From assembly GCA_037953745.1 (NCBI GenBank), contig JBAKBP010001395.1, positions 151,033 to 215,032 on the forward strand: a stretch of DNA of 64,000 nt, given 5' to 3'. The stretch is from Lithodes maja. Its lineage: Eukaryota; Arthropoda; Malacostraca; Decapoda; Lithodidae. The notes below the pieces were generated by a model. The model did no database searches. It was not told the DNA's origin and saw nothing but the letters and a program-made list of their open reading frames with translations. The translations under genes were made by a program, and so were the position numbers. Below, piece after piece: positions 55,461 to 64,000 of this stretch (its first letter is position 1; the number at the start of each line of letters is the position of its first letter).

Positions 55461-57712
55461 CTTTTTTTTTTTTTTTTTTTTTTTTTCTATGTGATTGAGG
55501 GAGGCAAAAGGCATAACTGCCTATAGCGAGTGCCTCCCCCATAGTTGAAAGAGTGACAGGGCCAAAATCAAGGGACGTTTGAGCCAAAATGCCTGGACAC
55601 ACGGAGTTTGAAGCAATTTAAGTCATAGGAAGAGGGAAAGACTGATTCTGGGAGAGAGTTCCAGAGCTCAGATGTTGAGTAGAAGAAAGTTTGAGAGTAA
55701 CGTTTCACTCTTGGGTTGGAGAGTTGCACAGAGTAGGGGTGGGATTGAGTTGCAAGACGGGTACCACGTGCCCTACGTAAAGGAGGTGGTATGCACTGGG
55801 ATAGCTCTGAGGAACACTGATTATTATAGTAGCGATAGAATAGCGAGAGAGATGCAACATTGCGGCGGAGAGAGAGAGATTGCAGAGAGTTGGTGAGTGG
55901 ACGGGAGTTAATGATACGAAAGGCCTTCCTTTCAACTTTGTCTAGGAGAGCGGTGTGAGAGGAACCTCCCCACACATGTGAACAATACTCAATACAAGGG
56001 CGCACTATGCCCCTGTACAGAGCAAGAAGCTGTGCAGGGGAAAAGAACCCCCTAAGGCGATTGAGCACACCCAGCTTCTGGGAGGCTGCCTTAGCAAGAC
56101 TGGTAATATGGTCCTTCCAAATGAGAGCAGAAGAAAAAGAGACACCAAGAATATTGAGAGAAGATGAAGGGTTGATTTTTGTATTGTTGAAGAATAAGGG
56201 ATAGTCCGCTGGGAGATCCTGACGGGTAGATAGATGGAGAAATTGGGTTTTGGAAGCATTAAAGTTAACAAGGTTTTCTCTGCCCCAATTGGAAATAGTA
56301 TTTAGATCAGAATTTAAGAGTTCTATGGCTTCATTACGTTTGTCGTTGAGGGATTGCTGGCTGGGGCGTTCTGAAAAACTAATGGAGTAGTGTAAGGTTG
56401 AGTCGTCTGCGTATGAATGGATGGGAATTAAGGTACAGTTAAGGAGATCATTTATAAAAATTAGAAAGAGAATAGGAGATAGGACAGAGCCCTGAGGAAC
56501 ACCGGAGTTTATAGGGTGAGGAAGTGAACAATGGCCGTCCACAACCGCAGCTATGGAACGGCCGGAAAGGAAATTAGAGACAAAGGCACAGATGGAGGGA
56601 TAGAAACCGAAGGAGGGTAGTTTAGAAATTAAAGATTTATGCCAGACTCTATCGAAGGCTTTCGATATGTCTAGTGCAATAGAAAAAGTCTCACCGAAGT
56701 CCCGAAAGGAGGATGACCAAGAGTTAGTAAGATATGAAAGAAGATCACCAGTAGAGCGACCCTTAAGGAAGCCATACTGGCGATCTGAGAGCAGATTATG
56801 AGAAGAGAAATGCTTAAGAAATTTGGAAGCAAGAATAGTTTCAAAAACTTTAGAAAGACAAGAGATAAGAGCAATTGGACGATAGTTGGAGGGTTGAGAG
56901 CGGTCACCCTTCTTTGGGACAGGTTGAATGTGAGCAAACTTCCAGCATGAAGGGAAGACGTTAGAGGATAGACAGAGACGAAAGAGTTTGCCTAGGCAGG
57001 GAGTCAGCACGGAAGCACAGTTTTTGAGAACAACAGGAGGAACACCGTCCGGACCGTACGCCTTATTAGTGTTAAGCCCAGAGAGGGTAGAAAGTACATC
57101 TTTAGAAGAGATTAGGATATTAGGCATAAGTAAGAGAGAGGAGGGCGGAGAGGGAGGAATAGCACCGGAATCATCCAAGGTGGAGTTTCTAGCAAAAGTT
57201 TGAGCGAAGAGTTTAGCTTTGTCAGAGGAAGAAGTGATGGTTGTGCCATCAGAGTGGGAAAGGGGAGGGAAAGACGAGGAAGAGAAATTGTTGGAGAGGT
57301 TTTTGGCTAGATGCCAGAAAGCTTGGGAAGAGCTAGAGTTGGATAGTTCAGTGCATTTATTATTGATGAAAGAGTGTTTGGCAAGTCGAAGAACAGATTT
57401 GGCTTGATTCCGGGCAGAAACATATGAAGAATGAGAGTCTTGAGTTTTAAGGCGTCGGTACCGTTTGAATGCTTCCTCCTTATTGCGGACAGCAGTAGAA
57501 CAGGCGTGAGTAAACCAAGATTTTTTAGCATTAGTCTGAGAGAAAGAGAATGGAATGTATGCTTCCATGCCCGATAGGATTACCTCGGTAATGCGTTCAG
57601 CACTCTCCGAGGGTCCCGGCCATGGAAGCAGAAATCAGTCCATGGGAAATCAAAGAAGTACTGCCGAAGAGCCTCCCAGTCGGCAGCGCCAAAGTGCCAC
57701 AAGCGCCGCCGT
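55461..57712 (-). mobile_element. Jockey-superfamily LINE with poly(A), nested in RTE-like LINE
   Basis: Minus-strand LINE with a 24-A tail at 55462-55485, 5'-truncated in the region just after the endonuclease (about 57712). It interrupts the RTE-like LINE between its palm and thumb, so it is the younger insertion. Confidence 0.85.
55568..57568 (-). CDS. Jockey-superfamily LINE ORF2, RT part (5'-truncated)
   Basis: A 666-residue frame without stops. On the minus strand: KSWFTHACSTAVRNKEEAFK, TKAYGPDGVPP-like LNTNKAYGPDGVPPVVLKNC, KGDRSQPSNYRPIALISCLS, DRQYGFLKGRSTGDLLSYL, IALDISKAFDRVWHKSLIS, NSGVPQGSVLSPILFLIFIN, and IHSYADDSTLHYS (catalytic YADD). The C-terminus has RPCIEYCSHVWGGSSHTALL. 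Upstream (about 57590-57712) the frame before a shift reads WHFGAADWEALRQYFFDFPW, the linker after the endonuclease. The RT itself looks intact; the endonuclease is missing. The style is close to Crack/Daphne-type elements, but the clade is not settled. Confidence 0.8.
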   Translation of the reverse strand: MEAYIPFSFSQTNAKKSWFTHACSTAVRNKEEAFKRYRRLKTQDSHSSYVSARNQAKSVLRLAKHSFINNKCTELSNSSSSQAFWHLAKNLSNNFSSSSFPPLSHSDGTTITSSSDKAKLFAQTFARNSTLDDSGAIPPSPPSSLLLMPNILISSKDVLSTLSGLNTNKAYGPDGVPPVVLKNCASVLTPCLGKLFRLCLSSNVFPSCWKFAHIQPVPKKGDRSQPSNYRPIALISCLSKVFETILASKFLKHFSSHNLLSDRQYGFLKGRSTGDLLSYLTNSWSSSFRDFGETFSIALDISKAFDRVWHKSLISKLPSFGFYPSICAFVSNFLSGRSIAAVVDGHCSLPHPINSGVPQGSVLSPILFLIFINDLLNCTLIPIHSYADDSTLHYSISFSERPSQQSLNDKRNEAIELLNSDLNTISNWGRENLVNFNASKTQFLHLSTRQDLPADYPLFFNNTKINPSSSLNILGVSFSSALIWKDHITSLAKAASQKLGVLNRLRGFFSPAQLLALYRGIVRPCIEYCSHVWGGSSHTALLDKVERKAFRIINSRPLTNSLQSLSLRRNVASLSLFYRYYNNQCSSELSQCIPPPLRRARGTRLATQSHPYSVQLSNPRVKRYSQTFFYSTSELWNSLPESVFPSSYDLNCFKLRVSRHFGSNVP

Positions 57713-58259
57713 CAATGGAGATCGTCAACTCTTTTAAGTATCTGGGCAGTGTGTTGAGTAAAGATGGGACTATGGATGAAGAGGTGCGGGAGAGGGTACA
57801 ACAGGGGAAAGGGTTGTAGGAACGCTAAAAGCAGTAACAAGAAATAGGGTGGTCAGTATGGAAGTGAAGAAGTCCTTGCATGACAGTGTGGTAATCCCGA
57901 CACTGACTTACGGAAGCGAAGCATGGACGTTGGTTGAGAGACTCAGACCAAGAGTGAGAGCAGTGGAAATGAATTACTTAAGGAGTGCGTGCGGAATTAC
58001 ATGGAGGGATAGACAGACTAATGAGGAAGTAAGAAGGAGGTGTGGTGTGGAGGTAGATGTGCTGGAAAGTGTGAAAAGGAACAACTTGAGATGGTTCGGC
58101 CATATGGAACGTATGGAAAGCGAGAGAATGACTAAGAGGGTGTACGAGAGCGAGGTGGAGGGACAGAGGGGGAGAGGCAGACCGAATATGAGGTGGAAGG
58201 ATGGAGTGAGGAACTACATGAATGAAGGCGGTGCTGGTTGGGGGGAGGGCGTCGACTGA
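57713..58259 (+). pseudogene. RTE-like LINE C-terminal part, copy 1, second piece
   Basis: It resumes after the insertion with MEIVNSFKYLGSVLSKDGTM and DEEVRERVQQGKG. A frameshift at about 57810 follows, then VVSMEVKKSLHDSVVIPTL, YGSEAWTLVERLRPRVRAVE, RWFGHMERMESERMTKRVYE and GRPNMRWKDGV. These are the usual thumb and C-terminal blocks. A stop at 58257 precedes the GATA tail. Confidence 0.8.
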
Positions 58260-58345
58260 CTGGGGACAGAGGTGCATGGGGGCGGTTCGTTCGTGGCCAC
58301 CCCTTCGGGGATCACGGCGTCAGGCAATAGATAGATAGATAGATA

Positions 58346-60796
58346 GTAACAGAAAATATGCTAACACAACATGTTAGAGGAAACACACGAATTAGAGGGA
58401 TGGATGTCCCATCCATGCTAGACCTAGTCTTCACCAGTGATCCGCACGACGTTAAAAAGATAAATTATCGTTGTCACTTGGGTAAAAGTGATCACAAGAT
58501 TTTAGAAATGGAGATGGATTTGGGGAAAAATGAGGAGAGAAATGAAGGACATAAAATAAATAGATACAACTATGCTAAAACTGATTTTAAATCATTGAAA
58601 CATTATTTCCAAAGTATAAATTGGAAGGAACTAGAAAGCCTGGAAATGGTTCAAGACAAATATAGACTTTTCTTGAAAGTATATGAAGAAGGGATACATA
58701 AATATGTCCCAAGGTTCCAACAAGGGGTAAAGAAGGAAAAAGAATAGTTCAATATAAGATGTAGTAAGGCACAGGATAGAAGAAACCGAGCCTGGAATAT
58801 AGCACGGAAGAGACATAGTGAAAATAACTGGAATAAGTACAAGGAGAAAAGAAATTAATACGTAAAGATACAACGCGAGGAACAATATAAATATGAAAGG
58901 AATATTGTAGAGAAGTGCAAAAACGAGCCAAAACTATTTTATAGATTTGTAAATGGAAAAATAAAAACAAAAGAAGGTATTGTCAGACTAAGAGTTGGAA
59001 CGAACAGCTAAGATAAAAACTTGTGTGAAGTTATGAATGAAAAGCTTCAGTCAGTGTTTGCAAAAGAGTAGTTTATAGAACCTGATAGAGAAATGAGAAC
59101 ACCACAGATGCCTGAAATGAAAGTGACAAAAAGTGAAGTGCTGAAATTGATGCAGGATTTGGATGTGAGGAAATCAATGGGACCAGATGGAGTGGCTGGA
59201 TGGATCCTCAAAGAATGTGCGGAAGAGCTAGTGGAAGCAATCTATGACATCATCAAATCTTCACTGAATGAAGGAGACCTGCCAGTGGAATGGAAGAGAG
59301 CTAACATAGTACCTATTTACAAAGGAGGAGACAGAGAAAATCCGCTTAACTACAGACCGGTGTCCCTCACCAGCATTGTTTGCAAAATTTGTGAGAAAAT
59401 TATAAGAAAAAAGTGGACACACTTCATAGAGGGACAGGGGGTGCTTAGTGAGAAACAGTTTGGATTCAGGGAAGGGAGATCTTGTGTATCTAATTTATTA
59501 AGCTTTTATAGCAGAGTGGTAGATGTTACACAGGAGAGAGAGGGATGGGTTGACTGTGTTTACCTGGACCTGAAAAAGGCCTTTGACAGGGTGCCTCATA
59601 AAAGGTTATTGTGGAAATTGCAGGTTGTTGGAGGTGTACATGGTAGGATATTGAAATGGATGGAAAACTTTTTAATAGGAAGAGAAATGGGGACCACAAT
59701 ACGAGACGAATATTCACAGTGGAGGAGTGTGACGAGCGGAGTACCACAGGGATCAGTGTTGGGTCCGATAATGTTCCTACTTTATGTAAACGACATGCCA
59801 GAAAACTTGAATAGTCATATGAATATGTTCACGGATGACGCTAAGATCATGAAGAATGTCACCTGTATAGAAAGTTGTCAGGATTTTCAAAAGGACCTAG
59901 ATAAGTTGCACAGATGGAGCCAAACCTGGAAAATGAGTTTCAATGCACAAAAGTGTCATGTTTTGGAAGTGGGAACAAGTGAGATAAGGCCAAGCTGGGA
60001 GTACAAATTAGGAATTGAAATAATCGGCAAAACATGGCATGAGAAGGACCTTGGAGTGATAATACAAGATGATCTATCACCGGAGAAGCATATTAACATG
60101 ATCATTAGAGGAGCATATGGAATAATAACCAATATGAGAGTGGCATTTAACTATTTGGACGAAGGAATGTTAAGAAAACTGATAATGACTATGATAAGAC
60201 CAAGATTAGAATATGCAGCAGTGATATGGTCACCACATTTGAAAAAACACATAAACAAATTAGAGAAAGTCCAAAGGATAGCAACGAAGATGATCCCAAG
60301 ATTGAAGGAGTTGACATATGAGGAAAGACTTAAGACACTACAACTGCCTACCTTGAAAGAGAGAAGGGAACGAGGCGACTTAATAACGATGTTCAAGGGA
60401 GTAAAAAGTTTGGAACGAGTAGATAGGGAAGATCTATTCGTGAGGGATGATGGAAGGACAAGAGGACACGAGTTTAAACTGAGAAAGGGCAGATATCGTA
60501 AGGAAAGAAATTCAGCTTCCCATTATAGAAGTATAAAGACTTGGAACAACTTGGAGGAGGAGGTGGTGAGAGCGAAGAACATTAACATGTTCAAATCTAG
60601 GTTGGATAAAAGTAAATATGGAAATAGGACAACATAAGCTATGATATGTTAGTCCAAAATACTGGGAATTGGGAATATCCATTACGATACTTGTCTAAGT
60701 AAAATGGATTGATTATAAAGTAACTAAGACAGGACAAACGAGCGCTGCTCAATTCCTGTAAACTACAAATAGGTAAATACAAATAGGTAAATACAC
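58346..60796 (+). mobile_element. CR1-like LINE, second copy, 5'-truncated
   Basis: Same family group as 5333-7862. It starts in the endonuclease right after the GATA tail. The 3' UTR 60638-60796 ends with tandem CAAATAGGTAAATA, closely related to the tail of the first copy. Confidence 0.85.
58358..60637 (+). pseudogene. CR1-like LINE ORF2 (EN end and RT), several stops
   Basis: A single frame holds 58358-58747 (end of endonuclease: MLDLVFTSDP, GKSDHKILEMEM) and 59093-60637 (RT). Between them at least three stops break the linker. RT motifs: VRKSMGPDGVAGWILKEC, NPLNYRPVSLTSIVC, KQFGFREGRSCVSNLL, CVYLDLKKAFDRVPHKR, SGVPQGSVLGPIMFLLYVN, and NMFTDDAKIMK, where the usual FADD is FTDD, an altered catalytic box. 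The C-terminal RPRLEYAAVIWSPHL matches the first copy. Inactive. Confidence 0.85.
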
Positions 60797-60839
60797 ACAA
60801 TATATATATAAACTAAATAATACACAACCAACCACACAA

Positions 60840-60872
<33 letters not shown>

Positions 60873-60930
60873 CACAATATATATAAACTAAATAATACAC
60901 AACCAAACACGCAAACGCACACAGTCAGAC
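60797..60930. repeat. CA/AT-rich microsatellite with a duplicated block
   Basis: (CA)n runs flanked by two copies of a block with ATATATAAACTAAATAATAC and ACACAACCAA. Confidence 0.85.
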
Positions 60931-61440
60931 CGTGGTGGAGAGCGGACGTGATTGAGACAGCTGATTCAGCCAGCGCCTGTTTGGTGGTTTAGTATTTTTG
61001 TTGCGTTCATATGTGTTGTCCTTTTGTTTATTAATTATAATTTAAATGCAATTAGTGAATATACTCCCTAGTTAAAAAAGGTGAGAGTTGAATTTGATTT
61101 GATTAAGAAATAAAAAGTAATGGATATTCCCGCCGAAACTTTTGGAGCCGAACAGGTGTAAGTAAAGACCAGCTGGCAGTATGGCCAGCGGTGGGAGGAA
61201 CCGGCTTAGCCTGCCCCCAAGCAGGGTGCTAACCAGAGACCCTTATGATCGTGATCATGAGGTATTTGATATTTCAGGATTCTCAGAGGAGGGAGCAGCA
61301 ATATCTGCATTTGCGGTAAGGTTGAATAAACTAGAACGGAAGTTAGAGGAACAGGAGACAAAAAGCTTAGGTTATGAACAAAGAGAAAAACGGATGGCAA
61401 ACCAAATTAGTATTCTAAAACATGAGAATTACGTATTAAG
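60931..61440 (+). mobile_element. 5' end of a CR1-like LINE (5' UTR and ORF1 start)
   Basis: About 250 bp of leader precede the ORF1 start at 61181. The sequence is cut at about 61440 by the RTE-like element. LINE 5' ends are rare in genomes, so this stretch may keep the element's promoter region. Confidence 0.5.
61181..61440 (+). pseudogene. CR1-like LINE ORF1 N-terminus (coiled coil)
   Basis: The frame starts MASGGRNRLSLPPSRVLTRD. After an acidic patch comes a heptad-like helix (KLERKLEEQETKSLGYEQRE), consistent with the coiled coil of LINE ORF1 proteins. It reads through to 61440 and then into the RTE-like 5' UTR, with an unrelated ten-residue end. It has no recognisable family motif, so a host coding exon with a coiled coil remains possible, although no donor site is seen at the break. 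Confidence 0.5.
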
Positions 61441-64000
61441 GGTCTGTATTAACCCCCTGGGGGTTAGGGAATAGAATATGCCCCACGTGCCTTCTGCGTG
61501 TCGTAAGAGGCGACTAAAGAGGTTGGGTCGGTGGGCTTGCGACCCCCACCCGGAAAAAATATCTAAGCAAAAAAAAACGAACGAACAGCCTCGGATGCGG
61601 ACGGAACCAACGTTGACGAACCACGACCGACTAAGGACATGCCTTCGGACATTCTGAGAATGGCGACATGGAATGTTAGTGGCATGAATGATGGCACAAA
61701 AGAGAGAGAGGTTCTGGAAGTGTTAGTGAATGCCAGGCTGGATGTATGTGGAATGACAGAGACCAAATGGAAAGGTTCAGATGTGAGAGAGTGGGAGTGT
61801 GGAATAGGTGTGTGTGCTGGAGTGAGTGAAGGAATAGCGAGAGAAGGTGCATGTTTGTTTGTAAGTAGCAAATGGAAGGAATGTGCAAGAGAGTATGGGT
61901 CTGTGGGTTCAAGGATTGTGTGGGTGAGAATGAACGTAGGAATACAAACGTGGGTGATTGTATGCGTGTATGCCCCGACAGAGGATATACTTGAAAGAAA
62001 GAAAGAGGAGTTCTGGATGAATGTGGAGGCGTGCCTGGAGAAGTTTGACAAGAACGAAAGAATATTTCTGATTGGGGATATGAATGGTAAGGTGGGTGAT
62101 AGGAAAGTTGAGGGAGTGGTGGGAGGGTGGGGGGTACCATCAGAGGTGAATGGGAATGGTAGTGCACTTGTGGACGTATGTGTGGGGAGGAGGCTGTGGA
62201 TAGCCAACACCTTCTTCCGACACAGAATGATCCACAGGTACATGTGGAAACGGATGTTGACAATGAAGGATAAGACAGTGGTGGAACGAAAGTCATTGAT
62301 TGATTATGTATGTGTGGATGAACGAATGAAGAAATCTGTGATGGATGCTAGGGTGTATAGGGGTATTGGAGGGGGTCTGTCTGATCATTATGTAGTGGTA
62401 GCTAAGGTTAGGATACAAAAGAAGTGGGTGAGGAGAGCGGGAGGGAGGCGAGAGGAGGGTGGAATGGTGAGGAGGGTGGAGAGGTTGCAGGAGGAGGAAG
62501 TCAGGGAGGAGTACAGGAGAGCAGTGGAAAGACGACTAGGTGGGTTCGACCTGGAAGTTATGGAGGAAGTGGAGGAGATGAGCAAGGTGTTTAAGGATGA
62601 GATCTGTGCAGCATGTGAGGAGGTGTGTGGAGTGAGGAGAAGAGGGAGGGGAGTGAAAGGTACAGCATGGTGGACAGAAGAGGTAAGAATAGCTGTGGAA
62701 GAAAAGAAGAAAGCATATAGAGAGTGGTTGGGTAGTAGAGGGAATGAAGATTCCGAGAGACAGAAACGAGCGAGGTACGTGGAGAGTAAGAGGGTGGTGA
62801 AGAGAGTAGTGAAGGAAAGTAAGAGAAGAGTAGATGAGGAATTTGGAAGGAATCTGAGTGTAAAATGGAGGGAGAGTAAGAAACTGTTCTGGAAAGAAGT
62901 CAAGAAAGTTAGGGAAGGTAGCAAGGGAAACAGTAAGGGTGTGAAAGATAAGAATGGGAGAATGCTAGCCGAGAAGCAAGAGAGAGTCGAAAGATGGAGG
63001 GAGTACTTCAGTGAGTTGCTAAATGAAAGGAATGAAGAGCCAGCAAACATAGCTGGATATGGTATGGGAGGGAGAAGAAGAGAAGTAGTGGAGGAGGAGG
63101 TGGGGATCAGGAGGTCAGAAGTGTGGGAAGCCATGAAAAGAGTGAAGTTGGGGAAAGCACCAGGAACAGATGGAGTGTGTGGGGAAATGTTGAGGTATGG
63201 TGGTGAGATAGTGATAGAATGGGTATGGAAAATGTGCAAACTAGCATGGGAGAAGGGGAGTGCACCCGATGACTGGAAGACTGGCATAATAGTCCCCCTA
63301 TATAAGGGCAAAGGGGAAAGAGGAGTGTGTGGTAACCACCGAGGAATATGTCTTCTAAGCGTAGTAGGGAAGGTATACAGTAGGGTAGTGATTGAGAGAG
63401 TGAGAGTGAGAACGGAGAAATGGATAGGCGACGAGCAGGGAGGCTTTAGGAAGGGAAGAGGATGTGTAGATCAGATTTTTACCCTGAATTGTGTTGTGGA
63501 GAAGTATCTGGAGAAGAAACAAAAGGTGTATGTTGCCTTTATGGACTTGGAGAAGGCCTATGACAGAGTGGATAGAGAAGGTTTGTGGAAAGTACTTAGA
63601 ATATATGGAGTAGAGGGCAAGTTGCTGAAAGCAGTGAAGAGCATGTATGAGGGTGCAAAGGCGGCAGTACGTGTGGGAGTGAGCAGAGCGAGTTCTTTGA
63701 CCTGAATGTTGGTTTGAAACAGGGGTGTGTGATGTCCCCGTGGTTGTTTACTGTATATATGGATGGAGTTATGAAAGAAATACTATCAAGAGCAGTGGAT
63801 ATTGGTGTATCGCTGAAAAGGGAGGGAATTTAGTGGAAGCTACCTATACTGCTGTTTGCGGATGATACAGTTCTGATGAGTGATAATGAATGGGAGTTGC
63901 AGGGTCTGGTAAATGAGTTTGGAACAGTGTGCGAAAAACGGAATTTGAAGGTAAATACGGGGAAGAGCAAGGGTATGGTCTTCGAAAGGGGTGAAGTCAC
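61441..64000 (+). mobile_element. RTE-like LINE copy 2 with 5' UTR (runs past window end)
   Basis: It begins GTCTGTATTAACCCCCTGGG, with a 198-bp 5' UTR, then EN-RT. It is the long version of the element at 54751: from 63316 on the two are nearly identical. The 3' end is beyond the window. Confidence 0.85.
61639..64000 (+). pseudogene. RTE-like LINE ORF2 (EN-RT), one-base loss and a stop
   Basis: It starts MPSDILRMATWNVSGMNDGT. Endonuclease: DVCGMTETKWKG (catalytic Glu), VIVCVYAPTED, FLIGDMNGKVGDRK (about residue 145), KSLIDYVCVDERM, GLSDHYVVVAKV. A long basic linker follows. RT: GKAPGTDGVCGEMLRYGG, IIVPLYKGKGERG, NHRGICLLSVVGK, GGFRKGRGCVDQI, FMDLEKAYDRVDREGL. At about 63678 one base is missing relative to the copy at 54751 (GTGGGAGTG against GTGGAGAGTG), ending the frame at 63705. 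The rest of the RT continues in the next frame with a GAG-to-TAG change near 63832. Nearly intact but dead as it stands. Confidence 0.85.

Larger units (their letters stand above)
54751..58345 (+). mobile_element. RTE-like LINE copy 1, 5'-truncated, split by another LINE
   Basis: Two pieces, 54751-55460 and about 57713-58345, form one RTE-like 3' half with an inserted minus-strand LINE. It ends with a (GATA)n tail at 58328-58347. The first piece is almost identical to 63316-64000. Confidence 0.85.

Noticed and set aside
61181..61474. Complete small coiled-coil gene
   Set aside because: The frame ends only because it enters the RTE-like 5' UTR at 61441, so it is a cut N-terminus.
62388..63311. 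307-codon minus-strand frame
   Set aside because: Antisense to the RTE-like ORF; Ser/Leu-rich composition is what purine-rich coding DNA gives on the other strand.

Overview
This 64 kb window is eukaryotic and almost entirely repetitive. The mix of a DIRS-like tyrosine-recombinase retrotransposon, many non-LTR retrotransposon families, tRNA-derived SINEs, long satellite arrays and a short CCTAA-type run (arthropod telomere motif) suggests an arthropod, most likely a large-genome decapod crustacean. That assignment is inference from repeat content; no barcode or rRNA gene is present.

Layout. 1-5.33 kb: 3' part of a DIRS element (gag-like, RT/RNase H/methyltransferase, tyrosine recombinase, internal complementary region and right terminus), abutting a CR1-like LINE pseudogene cut in its endonuclease (5.33-7.86 kb). 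7.9-10.15 kb: two Tigger/pogo-like DNA transposon derivatives, one inserted into a tRNA-like repeat. 10.17-10.88 kb: two candidate host exons. 10.9-17.7 kb: nested LINEs and a SINE whose 3' tail matches one of these LINEs. 17.8-17.94 kb: a third candidate exon. 18.4-21.19 kb: a 43-bp satellite of about 65 units. 21.2-22.45 kb: three copies of one MITE and one copy of another. 22.5-27.5 kb: candidate exons 4-6 among fold-back repeats, a 640-bp duplicated repeat and SINEs. 27.5-34.6 kb: a CR1-like 5' half, a Ty3/gypsy-type element with protease directly upstream of integrase, and two nested long LTRs with a primer-binding-site candidate. 34.6-54.7 kb: a 108-bp satellite (about 87 units) split by an essentially intact CR1-like LINE, a complete but mutated I-like LINE, and a SINE fragment. 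54.75-64 kb: two near-identical RTE-like LINE copies, a Jockey-superfamily LINE nested in one, a second CR1-like pseudogene, and the 5' end of another CR1-like element.

How it fits together. The only likely cellular gene is a set of short plus-strand candidate exons from 10.17 to about 27.5 kb. They encode helical, HEAT/ARM-like peptides, and several join in phase. Its introns have been filled by transposons and satellite DNA. Everything else is mobile or satellite sequence. Nesting gives a relative history: both satellites predate the LINEs inside them, the CR1-like copy at 36.6-39.8 kb is the best-preserved element, and the RTE family at 54.75 and 63.3 kb looks recently active because its copies are almost identical.
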